From the NCBI GenBank assembly GCA_016717345.1, contig JADKFR010000002.1, forward strand, positions 465,062 to 529,061: a DNA stretch of 64,000 nucleotides, read 5' to 3'. The notes below the pieces were generated by a model. It was not told the origin of the DNA, did not search any database, and saw only the letters and a program-made list of their open reading frames with translations. The stretch's first letter is position 1; each line of letters starts with the position of its first letter. Position numbers and translations under genes: made by a program. This DNA comes from Propionibacteriaceae bacterium. Its GTDB lineage: Bacteria; Actinomycetota; Actinomycetes; Propionibacteriales; Propionibacteriaceae. This document shows positions 18,931 through 28,086 of the stretch, piece by piece.

Positions 18931-20198
18931 ATGGATGAGGCAGTTGTTAGGGATTGTGTCGGTCGTGTCGTCGCGGCGCTGCGTGAGGCGGGGCGGTCCG
19001 AGGGCACCCTCCGGCGGTACCAGGTTGTGCTGGACCGGTTCGCGGTCTTCTTGGCCGGTCGCGGCCTGGACTCGGCCAGCGAGCAGGTGTGCCTCGACTT
19101 CATCGCGAACCAGACTGGGGTCAGGTTGGGGTCGTTGTGGCAGCCGGTCAGGGACAGGGATGTCCAGGCCGTCCGCCGTCCTGTGGTGTTGAAGGTGGAC
19201 GCGCTGGCTGGCCGTGCGGTTGACGTGGACCGGTCGGTGATCCCGGCCAAGGACTTGTGTCCTGTCAGGTTCGGCCCGGTCAGGGACGACTACCTCATCT
19301 GGTGCCGGCAGCGGCAACGCGCAGGCGACCCTGATCGTCGAAGGACAAGGCGGCCAGCCGGTTCTTGGGCTACCTGGAGGAGGTCGGCGCAGGTGATCTC
19401 GCCGCGCTCGGGGTGCGGGAGGTGTCGGGCTTCTTCCTGCGTCACCGCCACCTACGGCGCAAGTCGGTTGCGGCGTTGCGGTCGTGTCTGGCGGACTTCT
19501 TGACGTTCTTGGCCGCCGCGGGTCGGACCCCAGGAGTCTGGCGGACCGGCTCTCACCGCACCGGCACGTCCGTCACGAGTCTGAACCGCACTTGTGGACC
19601 GCCGATGAGATCCGCAGGGTGCTGGCCGTGATCGACCGCGAGTCGGCCACCGGCAAACGTGACTACGCGATGATCCTGGCGACCGCCCGGCTGGGTCTGC
19701 GGATCTCGGACCTGCGCCACCTCGAGCTGGGCGACTTGGACTGGCGGGCCAGGAAGATCACGATCGTGCAGCACAAGACGGGCCGGCCGTTGAGCCTGCC
19801 GTTGTTGGACGACGTCGGTTGGGCGATCATCGACTACGTCCGCGGCGGGCGCCCCGCAACAGACTGCCCGAAGGTGTTCGTCAAGCACCGTCATCCCTTC
19901 GGCACGTTCGGGAACGCCTCCTCGGTCGCGTCCCGCTCTGTCGGGGCACGCTGCCCGGGCCGGGATCGTGTTCCCGCCGGGCCAGGTGTGCGGGATGCAT
20001 TCTTTGCGCGGCGCGCTGGCGGTGGCGATGATCGGTAACGGCACACCGATCCCGGTGGTGTCGGCCGTGCTGGGGCACGCCTCCAGCGACACCACCCAGG
20101 CCTACTACCTGCGGTTCGACACCGAACGGCTGCGCTGCTGCGCGCTGGACGTCGAAGACGTCATCGACCAGGCCGGGGCGGGTGGACGTGATGCCTGA
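18931..20198 (+). pseudogene. RIT tyrosine recombinase A, frameshifted
   Basis: ATG 18931 lies behind GGAGGCAGGGG. The N-terminal domain is seen in SEGTLRRYQVVLDRFAVFLA. After indels near 19340 and 19520 the frame gives RFLGYLEEVGAGDLAALGVR and WTADEIRRVLAVIDRESATG. The catalytic domain follows: ARLGLRISDLRHLELGDLDW (Arg I), TIVQHKTGRPLSLPLLDD (Lys) and, after another indel near 19940, GMHSLRGALAVAM (His-x-x-Arg) and LGHASSDTTQAYYLRF (His and Tyr). All catalytic residues of the family can be found. The last codons overlap the start of the second recombinase at 20191, as usual in RIT elements. Confidence 0.65.
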
Positions 20199-21148
20199 TT
20201 TCACGCTGCAGGGCTTGGTCGCCGATCTAGTCGCGTTGCGCCACGCCGGCGGGTACCGGTTCAAGCGTCAGGAACGGGTGCTGAGCCAGTTCGTCGACCA
20301 CTGGCCGGCGGGAGGGCTACCCGAACGGGTCGATCACCAAGGAAGCGGTTGAAGGGTTCTTGTACGGCGGTCACCTGCGGTCGAGCACCATCAGGCGCAA
20401 CCAGCGGGTGCTGCGGCAGCTGGCTGAGCATGCCCAGGCCGTCGGATGGACTGCCTACATCCCGGCCGCGACCACTCAGGTCAGGGTTGCCCACCAGCCG
20501 CCGTACGTGTTCACCGACGATGAGGTGCGCCGCCTGTTCGCCGCGATCGACTCCCAGCCGATGTCGTCCTACTCGAACAAGGCACTGGTCGATCCGGTCC
20601 TGTTCCGGGTGTTGTACGGCACCGGAATGAGGGTCTCTGAGGCGCTCCACCTGACGCTGACGGACGTGGACGCCCGGGCCGGGACCGTGAAGATCCGCGA
20701 CTCCAAGAACGGTGAGGGCAGGACCGTCCCGATCACCAGCCGACTCGCCGCGACCTTGGACGCCTACCTGGTGGCTGCGCACCCGGCCCCCGAGCCCAGC
20801 GATCATGTGTTCTACACCAAGGCGCCGCGCAGTCCGATCGACCAGTCGACGGTGTACCTGCGGTTTCGTGGCTATCTGGCCGACGCGGGCATCCCGCACT
20901 TCGTCGGCGGTCCCCACCCGCACTCGCTGCGTCACGGGTTCGCCGTTGCGAACCTGCGACGGTGGGCCGCCGACGGCGCGGACCTGGCCGCGGTGCTGCC
21001 CTACCTGGCCTGCTACATGGGACACGCCGACCTGCGCGGCACCCAGTACTACCTGAGGTTGACCGCCGACGCCTACCCCGAGATGGTGACCAAGGCACAA
21101 CTCCGTTTCGGCTACGTCATCCCCGCCAAACCCGAGGATCAGCCGTGA
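20191..21148 (+). pseudogene. RIT tyrosine recombinase B, one frameshift
   Basis: ATG 20191 overlaps the end of the first recombinase. The product starts MPDFTLQGLVADLVALRHAG; an indel at about 20310 shifts the frame. Thereafter the sequence is continuous to 21148 and contains RVLYGTGMRVSEALHLTLTD (Arg), KIRDSKNGEGRTVPI (Lys), GPHPHSLRHGFAVAN (His-x-x-Arg) and MGHADLRGTQYYLRL (His, Tyr). The full product would have about 319 residues, normal for the family. The stop overlaps the GTG start of the third recombinase. Apart from one indel the catalytic core is complete. Confidence 0.7.
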
Positions 21149-22188
21149 GGGGCCAGCCCAGCCCGCCACCGGATCTTGCTGGGCGCTGGCTGGCGAAGTT
21201 CTTCACCGACCACCTCGCCGGGGAACGCGCGGCCTCACCCCGGACCGTCGCCTCCTACCGGGACGCGATGAAGCTGCTGCTGACCTGGTTCAGGGACACC
21301 GAGCACATCCCCCCGGAGAAACTGCGGCTGGCTGACCTCGACCGGGCCCGGGTCCTGCGGTTCCTGGACTGGTTGGAAGCCGAACGGAACTGCACGCCGG
21401 CCACCCGCAACCAACGCCTCGCGGTGATCAAATCGTTCTGCCGCTACACCGCCGTCGAGCAGCCCGACAGGCTCGACCAATTCACCCAGATCCTCGCGAT
21501 CCGGCACAAGAACACCCCGACCCCGGAACTGGGCCACCTCACCGCGGACGAGGTCAAGACACTGCTCGCCGTACCCGGCACCGCCAACACACGCGCCCTG
21601 CGGGACACCGTCCTGCTCGCCTTGGCCTACGACACCGCCGCCCGCGTCCAAGAACTCTGCGACCTCAACGTCGCCGACATCCGCCGCGCCACCCCAATGA
21701 CGGTGACGATCCACGGCAAGGGATCCAAGATCCGGTACGTGCCCGTCATGGGCCCGACCGGCCGCCTCCTCACCGACTACCTGGACCACCTCGACCCACA
21801 CCCCGGCCTCGGCGCCGACACAGACCCCTGTTCCACGGACCGAACCACACCCGGCTGACACGCTCCGGGATCGCCAAGCTCCTCACCCGCCACACCCGGG
21901 CCATCCGAGCCCGCGACCCAGCCTGGGCACCCGGGGTGAACGTCACCCCGCACACGCTGCGACGCACCAGAGCGATGCACCTGATCCAAGCCGGCGTCAA
22001 CCTGATCTACATCCGCGACCTCCTCGGCCACGCCGACGTGGCCACCACCGAGATCTACGCCCGACGCCGACGCCGACACCAAACGCAAAGCGATCGAGAA
22101 CGCCTACGAACCCCTCACCCCCGCCGCCCTGCCGGACTGGACCTCCGACCCCTCCCTGATCGGCTGGCTCGACACGCTCGGGCGTTGA
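21145..22188 (+). pseudogene. RIT tyrosine recombinase C, two frameshifts
   Basis: GTG 21145 overlaps the preceding stop (GTGA). The core-binding domain reads ASPRTVASYRDAMKLLLTWF and the catalytic domain ALAYDTAARVQELCDLNVAD (Arg) and TIHGKGSKIRYVPVMGPTG (Lys). An indel near 21830 and another near 22065 separate PHTLRRTRAMHLIQAG (His-x-x-Arg box) and LLGHADVATTEIYAR (His, Tyr) from the tail ENAYEPLTPAALPDW, which ends at TGA 22186-22188. The gene ends six bases before the right inverted repeat, so the trio fills the element completely. Confidence 0.65.
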
Positions 22189-22194
22189 GTCGGC

Positions 22195-22288
22195 CCCAGG
22201 ATTATGCGGACACGATCACCACCAGCACCGCCGTGACAAGCCCACACAACCTGACAGGGCGCATAACCCGTCCGTCCACGTAATGCCG
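22195..22288 (-). repeat. RIT right terminal inverted repeat
   Basis: Read on the minus strand from 22288 it starts CGGCATTACGTGGACGGACG and follows the left repeat at 79 of 94 positions. The IS1595-family element begins three bases further on; the last six bases are part of the ATGCCGTT target duplication. Confidence 0.85.
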
Positions 22289-22290
22289 TT
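22283..22290. repeat. Left 8-bp target duplication of the composite transposon
   Basis: ATGCCGTT directly precedes the left IS end and recurs at 27876-27883 directly after the right IS end. Eight bases is the usual duplication length of the IS1595 family. Confidence 0.8.
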
Positions 22291-23310
22291 ACTGCGTATC
22301 CGCTTAGCTCAGGTCCTGCCTCAGCTGGTGGGGTGGGTCGGCTCCGGGGCCGCCGCCGATGATTTGGGCTCGGGTGGTCGGGGTGTGGCTGGTGGACAGG
22401 CCGAGGAGGGTCTGGAATGCGGCCATGGGGGTGCGTCGCCGGTTGTAGCGGAACACGTACTCGTCGAGGTAGGTCTGGGCATGTTCGGCGCTGAAGCCGC
22501 GGTGGGTGCCGTGGATCCAGGCTTTCAGGTTCGACACTGCCCGGTGGGCTCGGGGCATGACCGGTTCGGTGTCGCCGCGGCGCTTGGCCGCACGCTGGCT
22601 CTTGGGCCGCCACTGGTAGCCCTGGTTGCGCAGTGGCGCGTAGCCCTGCCAACCATCGGTGTGGACCGTGCTGCCGGGCTCGACGTTGCGGGCGACGAAC
22701 CCGCACAGGGTCTCCCCGGACGCATCGGTGATGGTCTCTATCCGGATCCGGCCCGACCCGGTGCCCCTGACCTCGCACGCGATCACGCAATGAACGGCTT
22801 TGGCCATGCTGGACCGGCCCGACTTGCGTCCGTGCTCGACTCCGCCGATCTCGAACTCGTCGACCTCGACCGCCCCAGCCAGCTTGGTCCGCTCAGCAGC
22901 GACCATCGCCCGGCGTAGTTTGTGCAGGATCGTCCAGGCGGTGTCGTAGCGGGTCAGGCCCAGCTGGCGACCCAGCTGCCGGGCCGAGATCCCTGGCGTC
23001 GCGGTCGAAACCAGGTAAGCCGCCCAGAACCACATCAGCAGCGGTGTCCGGGTCCGGTGCATCACCGTGCCGGCCGTGATCGAACCCTGATGGCCACAGC
23101 TGGTGCACTCCAGCAGCCGGCGAGACCGCAACGCCCAGTAGGCCACGCCGCCACACTTCGGGCAGGCGAACCCATCCGGCCAGCGACACTCGAACAAGTA
23201 GTCCCAGCAGGCGCCCTCATCGGGAAACCGCGCCTGGAACTCCAGGATCGAATGCGGGAACGTCGGCCGGGACACGACCCAAACCTACCTGAGCTAAGCG
23301 GATACGCAGG
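22291..23310 (-). mobile_element. IS1595-family insertion sequence, complete copy
   Basis: The ends form inverted repeats (ACTGCGTATCCGCTTAGCTC on the left; AGCTAAGCGGATACGCAG on the right, where the last base is G instead of T). They enclose one transposase gene. A duplication next to the inner right end is absent, in keeping with its place inside a composite unit. Confidence 0.85.
22304..23275 (-). CDS. IS1595-family transposase
   Basis: This intact protein has 323 residues. The N-terminus contains a zinc ribbon (FACPKCGGVAYWALR and LECTSCGHQGSITAG), then a helix-turn-helix region (ISARQLGRQLGLTRYDTAW). The DDE-type catalytic core reads VEVDEFEIGGVEHGR (first Asp), STVHTDGWQGYAPL (second Asp) and, towards the end, HRAVSNLKAWIHGTHRGF and EYVFRYNRRRTPM with the conserved C-terminal acidic position replaced by the usual family spacing. 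This order, a zinc ribbon plus ISXO2-like core, defines the IS1595 family. It is one of the few unbroken genes in this part of the window and may still be active. Confidence 0.85.
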   Translation of the reverse strand: MSRPTFPHSILEFQARFPDEGACWDYLFECRWPDGFACPKCGGVAYWALRSRRLLECTSCGHQGSITAGTVMHRTRTPLLMWFWAAYLVSTATPGISARQLGRQLGLTRYDTAWTILHKLRRAMVAAERTKLAGAVEVDEFEIGGVEHGRKSGRSSMAKAVHCVIACEVRGTGSGRIRIETITDASGETLCGFVARNVEPGSTVHTDGWQGYAPLRNQGYQWRPKSQRAAKRRGDTEPVMPRAHRAVSNLKAWIHGTHRGFSAEHAQTYLDEYVFRYNRRRTPMAAFQTLLGLSTSHTPTTRAQIIGGGPGADPPHQLRQDLS

Positions 23311-23317
23311 AGTCGAT

Positions 23318-23337
23318 CTATGCCGACGTCGGCATAG
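23318..23337. repeat. 20-bp perfect palindrome at the truncation of istB
   Basis: CTATGCCGACGTCGGCATAG reads the same on both strands. It lies between the inner end of the IS and the first codon of the IstB remnant, exactly where homology to IstB stops. It resembles, in layout, the palindrome at 27880-27905. Confidence 0.7.
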
Positions 23338-23628
23338 CTGGACGAACTGGGCTACCTCCCGCTGCCCGCCGAAGCCGCCTCCGCCCCCTTCCAGGTCGTC
23401 TCGCAGCGCTACCTCAAAACCAGCATCGTGATCACCACAAACCGCGGGGTCGGATCCTGGGGAGAAGTCCTCGGCGACACCACCGTCGCCGCCGCCATGC
23501 TCGACCGGCCCCTCCACCGTTCCGTCGTAATCAACCTCGACGGCGACAGCTACCGCCTCCGCACCCACCACGCCTGCAACGACACCCTCCGCCAAACCAC
23601 CACCGGCAACCGCCGACCACTACAGTGA
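23338..23628 (+). pseudogene. IS21-family IstB ATPase, C-terminal remnant
   Basis: The frame starts abruptly with LDELGYLPLPAEAASAPF, the Walker B region of the IS21 helper ATPase IstB, and continues with SIVITTNRGVGSWGEVLGD, AAAMLDRPLHRSVVINLDG and a normal C-terminus ending at 23628. The Walker A half and the istA gene are absent. It is a leftover of an older IS21-type element cut at the palindrome that precedes it. The remaining 97 residues have no start codon and are not expected to be expressed. Confidence 0.8.
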
Positions 23629-23748
23629 CCACCAGCCACGGTGAGGAAAACCGATAAGCAAGACTGAGGAAAATCGGTGAGCGCGATCACTGCAACAGTG
23701 ACCCCAACCGTGGTTACGCGGATTCAGGTACGGGCGCAGGGGGGAACT

Positions 23749-25585
23749 ATGGCTGTTGCGGGTTTGCGGGCGATGCTGGTTGGCCTTCTACTGCCTGCGC
23801 TGGTCGTCTCGTGTACGCCCTCGACAGGTTCCACGTCATCGGGACCCTTGAGCGTGGTGAACGCGGATGGGTCCGTGGACGTGATTGTCAACGATGTCCG
23901 CGTGACCGGGTCGCCCGGCTCAGTCGTCGGCACGGGGCTGTCGGTGGAGCCCGTCACGGCACCCGTACCCTCCGCCGTGGTTCCGCTGCATCAGATCGTC
24001 GGCGGGGTGGAGGTGAAGCTGTCGCCGGGGACCACGATCCAGGAGCCTCTCACCTTGTCGTGGACACCGCATTCTCCGGATGTGTCGGCAGTTCCGATCG
24101 CGGTACATGGAGGGGCGGACGGTAGCTGGGAATTCCTCGACACAGAATGGGACGGCACTACGGCCACAGTCCAGACGGCCCAGTTCAGCCCGGTACTGCT
24201 CGGCTTTGTCATCGCGGGTGCGCTCCAGTCGAACTGGGTCAGGGAGCGTGTATGGACCATCTTCTCGGCCCGTCGCACTCAGCCCGAGTGCACCACGGCG
24301 ACTCCCTCCTGGGCAAGAGTTTGGGCAGGCACTAACGACTCGGTGCAGGTGTGCGTGGAGGGCGCAGGCGACACAGCCAAGGTCAGAATCGGTTCGTTGC
24401 GGGACTTCTGGCTCCAGGTCGATGTCCGCCAGGCGTCGACATCGAGGTACCGGACCAGTTCTACGAATTCCCGGCAAAGCCATTGGTGACGTGTTCGCTT
24501 TTGACGCGGAGCGGACTGTGCTGTTGCCCCCGGGTGGGACCATGTTCTTGACGGTCACGCGGCCGGAACAGGACACGACGATGGAGGTTACTGCGGGAGT
24601 CACAGAACGCGCGACCATCGCAAACGGCATCGGAGCCACGATGGCCTTGTTGAGTTTCAGAGCCGAAGTCGCCGACACGTCGGATGGGCTTAAGTTGTTG
24701 GTTCTGTGTGGCGAGGACTACCTGAAGAGCTATGTGGCCAATAAACAGATCATCAATCTGGATAAGTTCGGCGAAATTCTTCACTGTACCGCGCTGGGCG
24801 GTTTCGCGAACCTTCGAGATCCACTGCGGGCCAAGGCTGCGGTGATTAGCAAGTACGGAAACTCCCTGGACAACCGGACTCTGCAGCAGCAGCGGGAGCT
24901 GATTAACCGCGAGTACTCGACGTTTCAGAAGGCCGGCAAGGTGGCGGTCGCGATCACAAAGATCAAGGCTGCCCGTGACGCCGTGATCGCGGCGGTGGCG
25001 CCCCTGTCGGATGCGATCCAAAACCTCGCTTTACAGGGGGAAGCGTTCGATATCCAGCTGGAGTTGTCCGGGTCGCTCAAGACCTCCAGCCGGCTGGACA
25101 GCTTCGCGGTCTTCGACGCCACCGGATACGAGATGGCTGACTTCGCTTCGCCCAGCGGAGCGATCCTTTGCGGGCTGAATTCTGACAGGGCGGTGTGCAT
25201 GCTTTCTTCCGCGATGACGCCTTCAGGCTTGGCCCAACTGCCTACGGACGAGGAGGCCTGCGGTGCGGGCGCGTCTAGCAGCTCGGTATCGCTGAACGGT
25301 ATCGGATTGGCTGGAGGGCGAACGTACTGGGCTTGCTCTGGTGAGATATTGGCGTACCCGCTACGAGGTAGCCCCACGGCCCAGTGGAACGCTGCTGCCG
25401 GATTTCCCTGGGTCACGGCGGGAGAAGTCCTCTCCGGGCCCAAGGCATCCCTCCCGTACGGCTCCGCGATCAAGATCGGCCATTTCGGTTGCACCTCGCA
25501 GACCACGGGCATCAGCTGCTACGACCTGACCACGGGTCGTGGTTTCACGGTCAACAAGGATGGTGTCAGGCGAATCGCGAAATGA
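23749..25585 (+). pseudogene. Large lipoprotein of unknown function, one frameshift
   Basis: The start at ATG 23749 gives a lipoprotein signal peptide (MLVGLLLPALVVSCTPSTGS, lipobox VVSC). The mature part is rich in beta strands (VDVIVNDVRVTGSPGSVVG, VEVKLSPGTTIQEPLTLSW) and resembles secreted actinobacterial proteins with a ZU5-like fold, without a catalytic motif I can name. Near 24450 the frame changes and the protein continues for another 370 residues with a helical part (IKAARDAVIAAVAPLSDAIQ) and a Cys-containing C-terminus (GHFGCTSQTTGISCYDLTTG). Joined, it has about 610 residues. It is cargo of the composite transposon. Confidence 0.5.
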
Positions 25586-26269
25586 GCTGCGGTCTTGGAT
25601 CGGGAACACGGTGCGCGGAGAATCCCCCTACGCGCAGGAAAAAGGATGTCAAGGTGATGGTGAACGTCCGTCGACACTGCTTGGCTAGAGACAAGAGAGC
25701 CTACGTCCGGGTCGGCTCACCGAGGAAAGCGAAGTGACGCATCCTCTATAGGAGTCGCGGCGCGGACGATAGCCTTCGGCAGAGTATCGCGCCGCTGTCT
25801 CGTGCCGCACATACTACGAGCTGGACGGCCGATGAGCGCGCGCGTCCTTCCGCACAATTGGCCGGTTGACGCCACCTGTCGATGCCGAGTGAATAGGAAC
25901 GGCATCCGGCCGACTTAAGCCTCGTTCCGCCGCTGTAGGGCGGATCGAGGCGCAGTTCAGCAGCTCACGCGCGACTTGATGTGCCTCCGGCGAGGTTTGC
26001 TGGGCGCGCCAATCCAATCCACCGGCTTGACAGCTGCGATACTTCACGTGGATAGCCAATTGCAGCGAAGCCGGGCGATCCGCGGTCTATGCGCCGTTGT
26101 CATAGCACTAGCCACCGCCGCCTGCGCTTGGGTTGCTCCACGGAACAGCCATCGATTCGGCATCGAGGTCCCCTAGATGACACTTCCGCTCAGGTAGCCC
26201 TACGCCATTAGAGCAGATCACCAACCTCGCGAGAATTTGCATTTCCGAAACAAATGAAAGGAAGCGTTC
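25586..26269. other. Intergenic region between the two lipoprotein genes
   Basis: This 684-base stretch has no frame with convincing codon use. Short open frames on both strands lack motifs. Only the ribosome site GAAAGGAAG before 26270 stands out. Composition is lower in G+C than the flanking recombinase genes. Confidence 0.4.
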
Positions 26270-27160
26270 GTGAAGCCGAGCTCTATGAACTTCCCGCACG
26301 TCATTGCTGTTGGGTGCCTCGCCTTGGCTCTACTGGTCACTGGGTGCGCCAACCAAGATGCCTCAAGTCGCGGTGCGCCGCCGCCCAATACCATTTCGAG
26401 CAGCGACGGGAAAGCGCCGCCGAGCGATGAAGCCTCCCCATCAGTTTCGCCCGACTCGAACCAATCTGCCACGGGTCCTGAGCTACCTGCAACCTGGCGA
26501 CTCGGGGACGGCTGTCCTTCCGCAACGGAAATCGAATCCATTACCGGCCAGTCCGGCCTGGCTGTCTGGTCGCATGGAAGGTATGGGTGCGAGTACGTAC
26601 CCCGTGAATCCATTATGTCCGAACGAACCTATGTTAGTGTGGCACTGGACGACCTTCCCGTACCCTTCAAGGAGCGCGTTTCCGACGTGCGTCAGACCCT
26701 TAACAAGACCTGGGATACCCCACAGTTCGGGCCCCTGGCCTACGCATCGGCAATGGCTTGGCGTGGAAGGCAGGAGGTAACCTATATCGCAATCAGAGGC
26801 GAAACAATCATCTATGCGAGTGCGGCTACTGGTTCTGAGGCTAGGTCGAAATCAATCGCAGAAGCGCTGATGACTGCGGCGCTCAAGCGGGCCCAAGCCA
26901 GCAAACCCATCTCCAAGCACATCTGGAGCTGCAACCAAGATATCGATTCAGACTATCTCCGCGAGAAGCTTTTCAATGCGTACGGTGATGAGGAACTGTG
27001 GGCCTATTCACCCTCTTTCGCTATCGAGGCGCGCGGACTGGTCGTGGAGCTGTGGGCCGTCTGCGCCGCCGAGAAGGCTAGGGGCGTCGTTGATACGGTT
27101 TCCTCCGCAGAGATGAATGACCTAATGAACTCGTGGGTCGATGAAGAGGCGTTTGCGTAG
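26270..27160 (+). CDS. Lipoprotein of unknown function
   Basis: GTG 26270 follows a GAAAGGAAG ribosome site. The 296-residue product has a clear lipoprotein signal (VGCLALALLVTGCANQDASS, lipobox LVTGC), then a Ser/Pro-rich linker to about residue 75, as is usual for exported actinobacterial lipoproteins. The folded part (CPSATEIESITGQSGLAVWS, RYGCEYVP) starts with a pair of cysteines that could form a disulfide, as in DUF3558-like lipoproteins, but I cannot assign the family safely. Further cysteines (HIWSCNQDID, ELWAVCAAEK) occur in the C-terminal half. Intact; G+C is lower than in the flanks, consistent with cargo from another source. Confidence 0.55.
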   Translation: MKPSSMNFPHVIAVGCLALALLVTGCANQDASSRGAPPPNTISSSDGKAPPSDEASPSVSPDSNQSATGPELPATWRLGDGCPSATEIESITGQSGLAVWSHGRYGCEYVPRESIMSERTYVSVALDDLPVPFKERVSDVRQTLNKTWDTPQFGPLAYASAMAWRGRQEVTYIAIRGETIIYASAATGSEARSKSIAEALMTAALKRAQASKPISKHIWSCNQDIDSDYLREKLFNAYGDEELWAYSPSFAIEARGLVVELWAVCAAEKARGVVDTVSSAEMNDLMNSWVDEEAFA

Positions 27161-27474
27161 GGAAACGCGCCGCCCAAGTCATAAGCGCGATGTGTCGTCG
27201 AGCCGTTGACGCGCCGTCGTCGTGCCCGGTTAGGTCTGCGATTCATCCGCGTCGACTTTGCGTGGCCGGCGTTGATCTTACGGGCCGCTTGGCCATGCGC
27301 AAAGAGGGTCCGCCCAGAGCGCCCTTCGTCAACGTCAGGAGCACGAAGAGTTCCGTGAGTGTCGGTTGCCGCGAGGACGATGTCCCGGTTGCGGGGGTGA
27401 CCTTGACGTGGTCTGCTAATGCCCAGCTTGACGGGTACTCTTGTCGGGATTTCGACTTGGAGCGGAGGTTTTCG
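27161..27474. other. Intergenic region before the CPBP fragment
   Basis: No supported gene was found. An open frame runs through it into the CPBP fragment, but its codon use only becomes typical after the ATG at 27475. Confidence 0.4.
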
Positions 27475-27667
27475 ATGGTTAGGGCGCGTCGGACCGTAGG
27501 CGCCCATCCTTTGACCGATTTCGTCGTTCTCGCCTACGCGCTGAGTTGGTGGTCGATGTCCTTTGCTGGTGGCGGAATTCTGCCGCACGGGCCTTTCTTG
27601 GCTGCTGTTGTCATAGTCGTTGGACTCATTCGAGGCAACAGCGGTCTTCGAAAGTGGTTTCAAGGCA
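27475..27667 (+). pseudogene. CPBP intramembrane protease, 5' fragment
   Basis: From ATG 27475 the frame encodes a basic N-terminus and TDFVVLAYALSWWSMSF plus FLAAVVIVVGLIRGNSGLRK, the first two membrane helices and linker typical of CPBP-type (CAAX protease and bacteriocin-processing) proteins. After KWFQG the sequence switches at 27668 to the IS fragment. The catalytic Glu-Glu motif of the family lies further on and is lost. Loss of the protease tail and of most of the right IS copy by one deletion is the simplest explanation. Confidence 0.6.
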
Positions 27668-27875
27668 TGCACTCCAGCAGCCGGCGAGACCGCAACGCCC
27701 AGTAGGCCACGCCGCCGTCACTTCGGGCAGGAGAACCCATCCGGCCAGCGACACTCGAACAAGTAGTCCCAGCAGGCGCCCTCATCGGGAAACCGCGCCT
27801 GGAACTCCAGGATCGAACGCGGGAACGTCGGCCGGGACACGACCCAAACCGACCTGAGCTAAGCGGATACGCAGT
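27668..27875 (-). mobile_element. IS1595-family end fragment (right boundary of the composite transposon)
   Basis: This 208-base stretch matches 23104-23310 of the complete copy almost base for base, with one extra base and a few substitutions. It includes the codons for the zinc ribbon N-terminus of the transposase and the terminal inverted repeat, here ending in the correct T. Confidence 0.85.
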
Positions 27876-27883
27876 ATGCCGTT
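27876..27883. repeat. Right 8-bp target duplication of the composite transposon
   Basis: ATGCCGTT immediately follows the right IS end and equals 22283-22290. Confidence 0.8.
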
Positions 27884-27905
27884 TATGCGGAATTCCGCAT
27901 AAACG
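27880..27905. repeat. 26-bp perfect palindrome at the integrase junction
   Basis: The sequence from 27880 to 27905 is its own reverse complement, with the centre GGAATTCC. It sits between the displaced right end of the RIT element and the resumed integrase reading frame. It is absent from normal integrase genes at this point, so it probably came with the RIT insertion. Confidence 0.7.
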
Positions 27906-28086
27906 TCACGCCTATGTGACGCATCTGATCGAGGATGGGTGGGACCGCTTCTTCGTGCAGCAGCAGGTGGGCCACGCGTGGGGGTCCACGACCGCCCTGT
28001 ACACGGGGGTGTCGACCGACTACAAGAACACGGCGTTGCGGGCCGCGCTCGACAAGGCGTTCAGCACGGAGACGAGGGACTCGTGA
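27904..28086 (+). pseudogene. Tyrosine integrase, displaced 3' part
   Basis: The frame RHAYVTHLIEDGWDRFFVQ, QQVGHAWGSTTALYTGVSTD ends at TGA 28084-28086. It holds the Gly-His box and the catalytic Tyr (TALYTGV) of a tyrosine recombinase. It continues the integrase whose first 300 codons end with HPHCLRH at 18708, so the gene was opened between these boxes. About 9.2 kb of mobile DNA now separates the parts. The last codon overlaps the GTG of the following HTH gene, showing that the module was once one operon. Confidence 0.75.

Larger units (their letters stand above)
18703..22288. mobile_element. Recombinase-in-trio (RIT) element with 94-bp terminal inverted repeats
   Basis: Three consecutive, overlapping tyrosine recombinase genes in the same direction are bounded by inverted repeats at 18703-18796 and 22195-22288. 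I aligned the ends by hand: 79 of 94 positions match without gaps, and the outer 36 bases have one mismatch. This is the defining organisation of RIT elements. The left end cuts the integrase gene inside its LRH codons. The right end is abutted by an IS1595-family element, so the original right flank is displaced to 27.88 kb. The recombinase genes carry indels, so present activity is doubtful. Confidence 0.85.
22291..27875. mobile_element. Composite transposon bounded by IS1595-family copies
   Basis: The left end is a full IS copy starting ACTGCGTATCCGCTTAGCTC; the right end is a 208-bp end fragment of the same IS, finishing in the complementary sequence GAGCTAAGCGGATACGCAGT. Both outer ends are flanked by ATGCCGTT, which shows that the two ends moved, or were inserted, as one unit. 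The interior carries an IstB remnant, two lipoprotein genes and the 5' end of a CPBP protease gene. The right IS copy has lost its left four fifths together with the rest of the CPBP gene, so the unit is probably no longer mobile by itself, although the left copy could supply transposase. Confidence 0.75.

Noticed and set aside
22291..23310. Simple IS insertion with its own target duplication
   Set aside because: The bases right of 23310 do not repeat the left 8-bp flank; the matching duplication is found only at 27876-27883, so the IS is one end of a larger unit.
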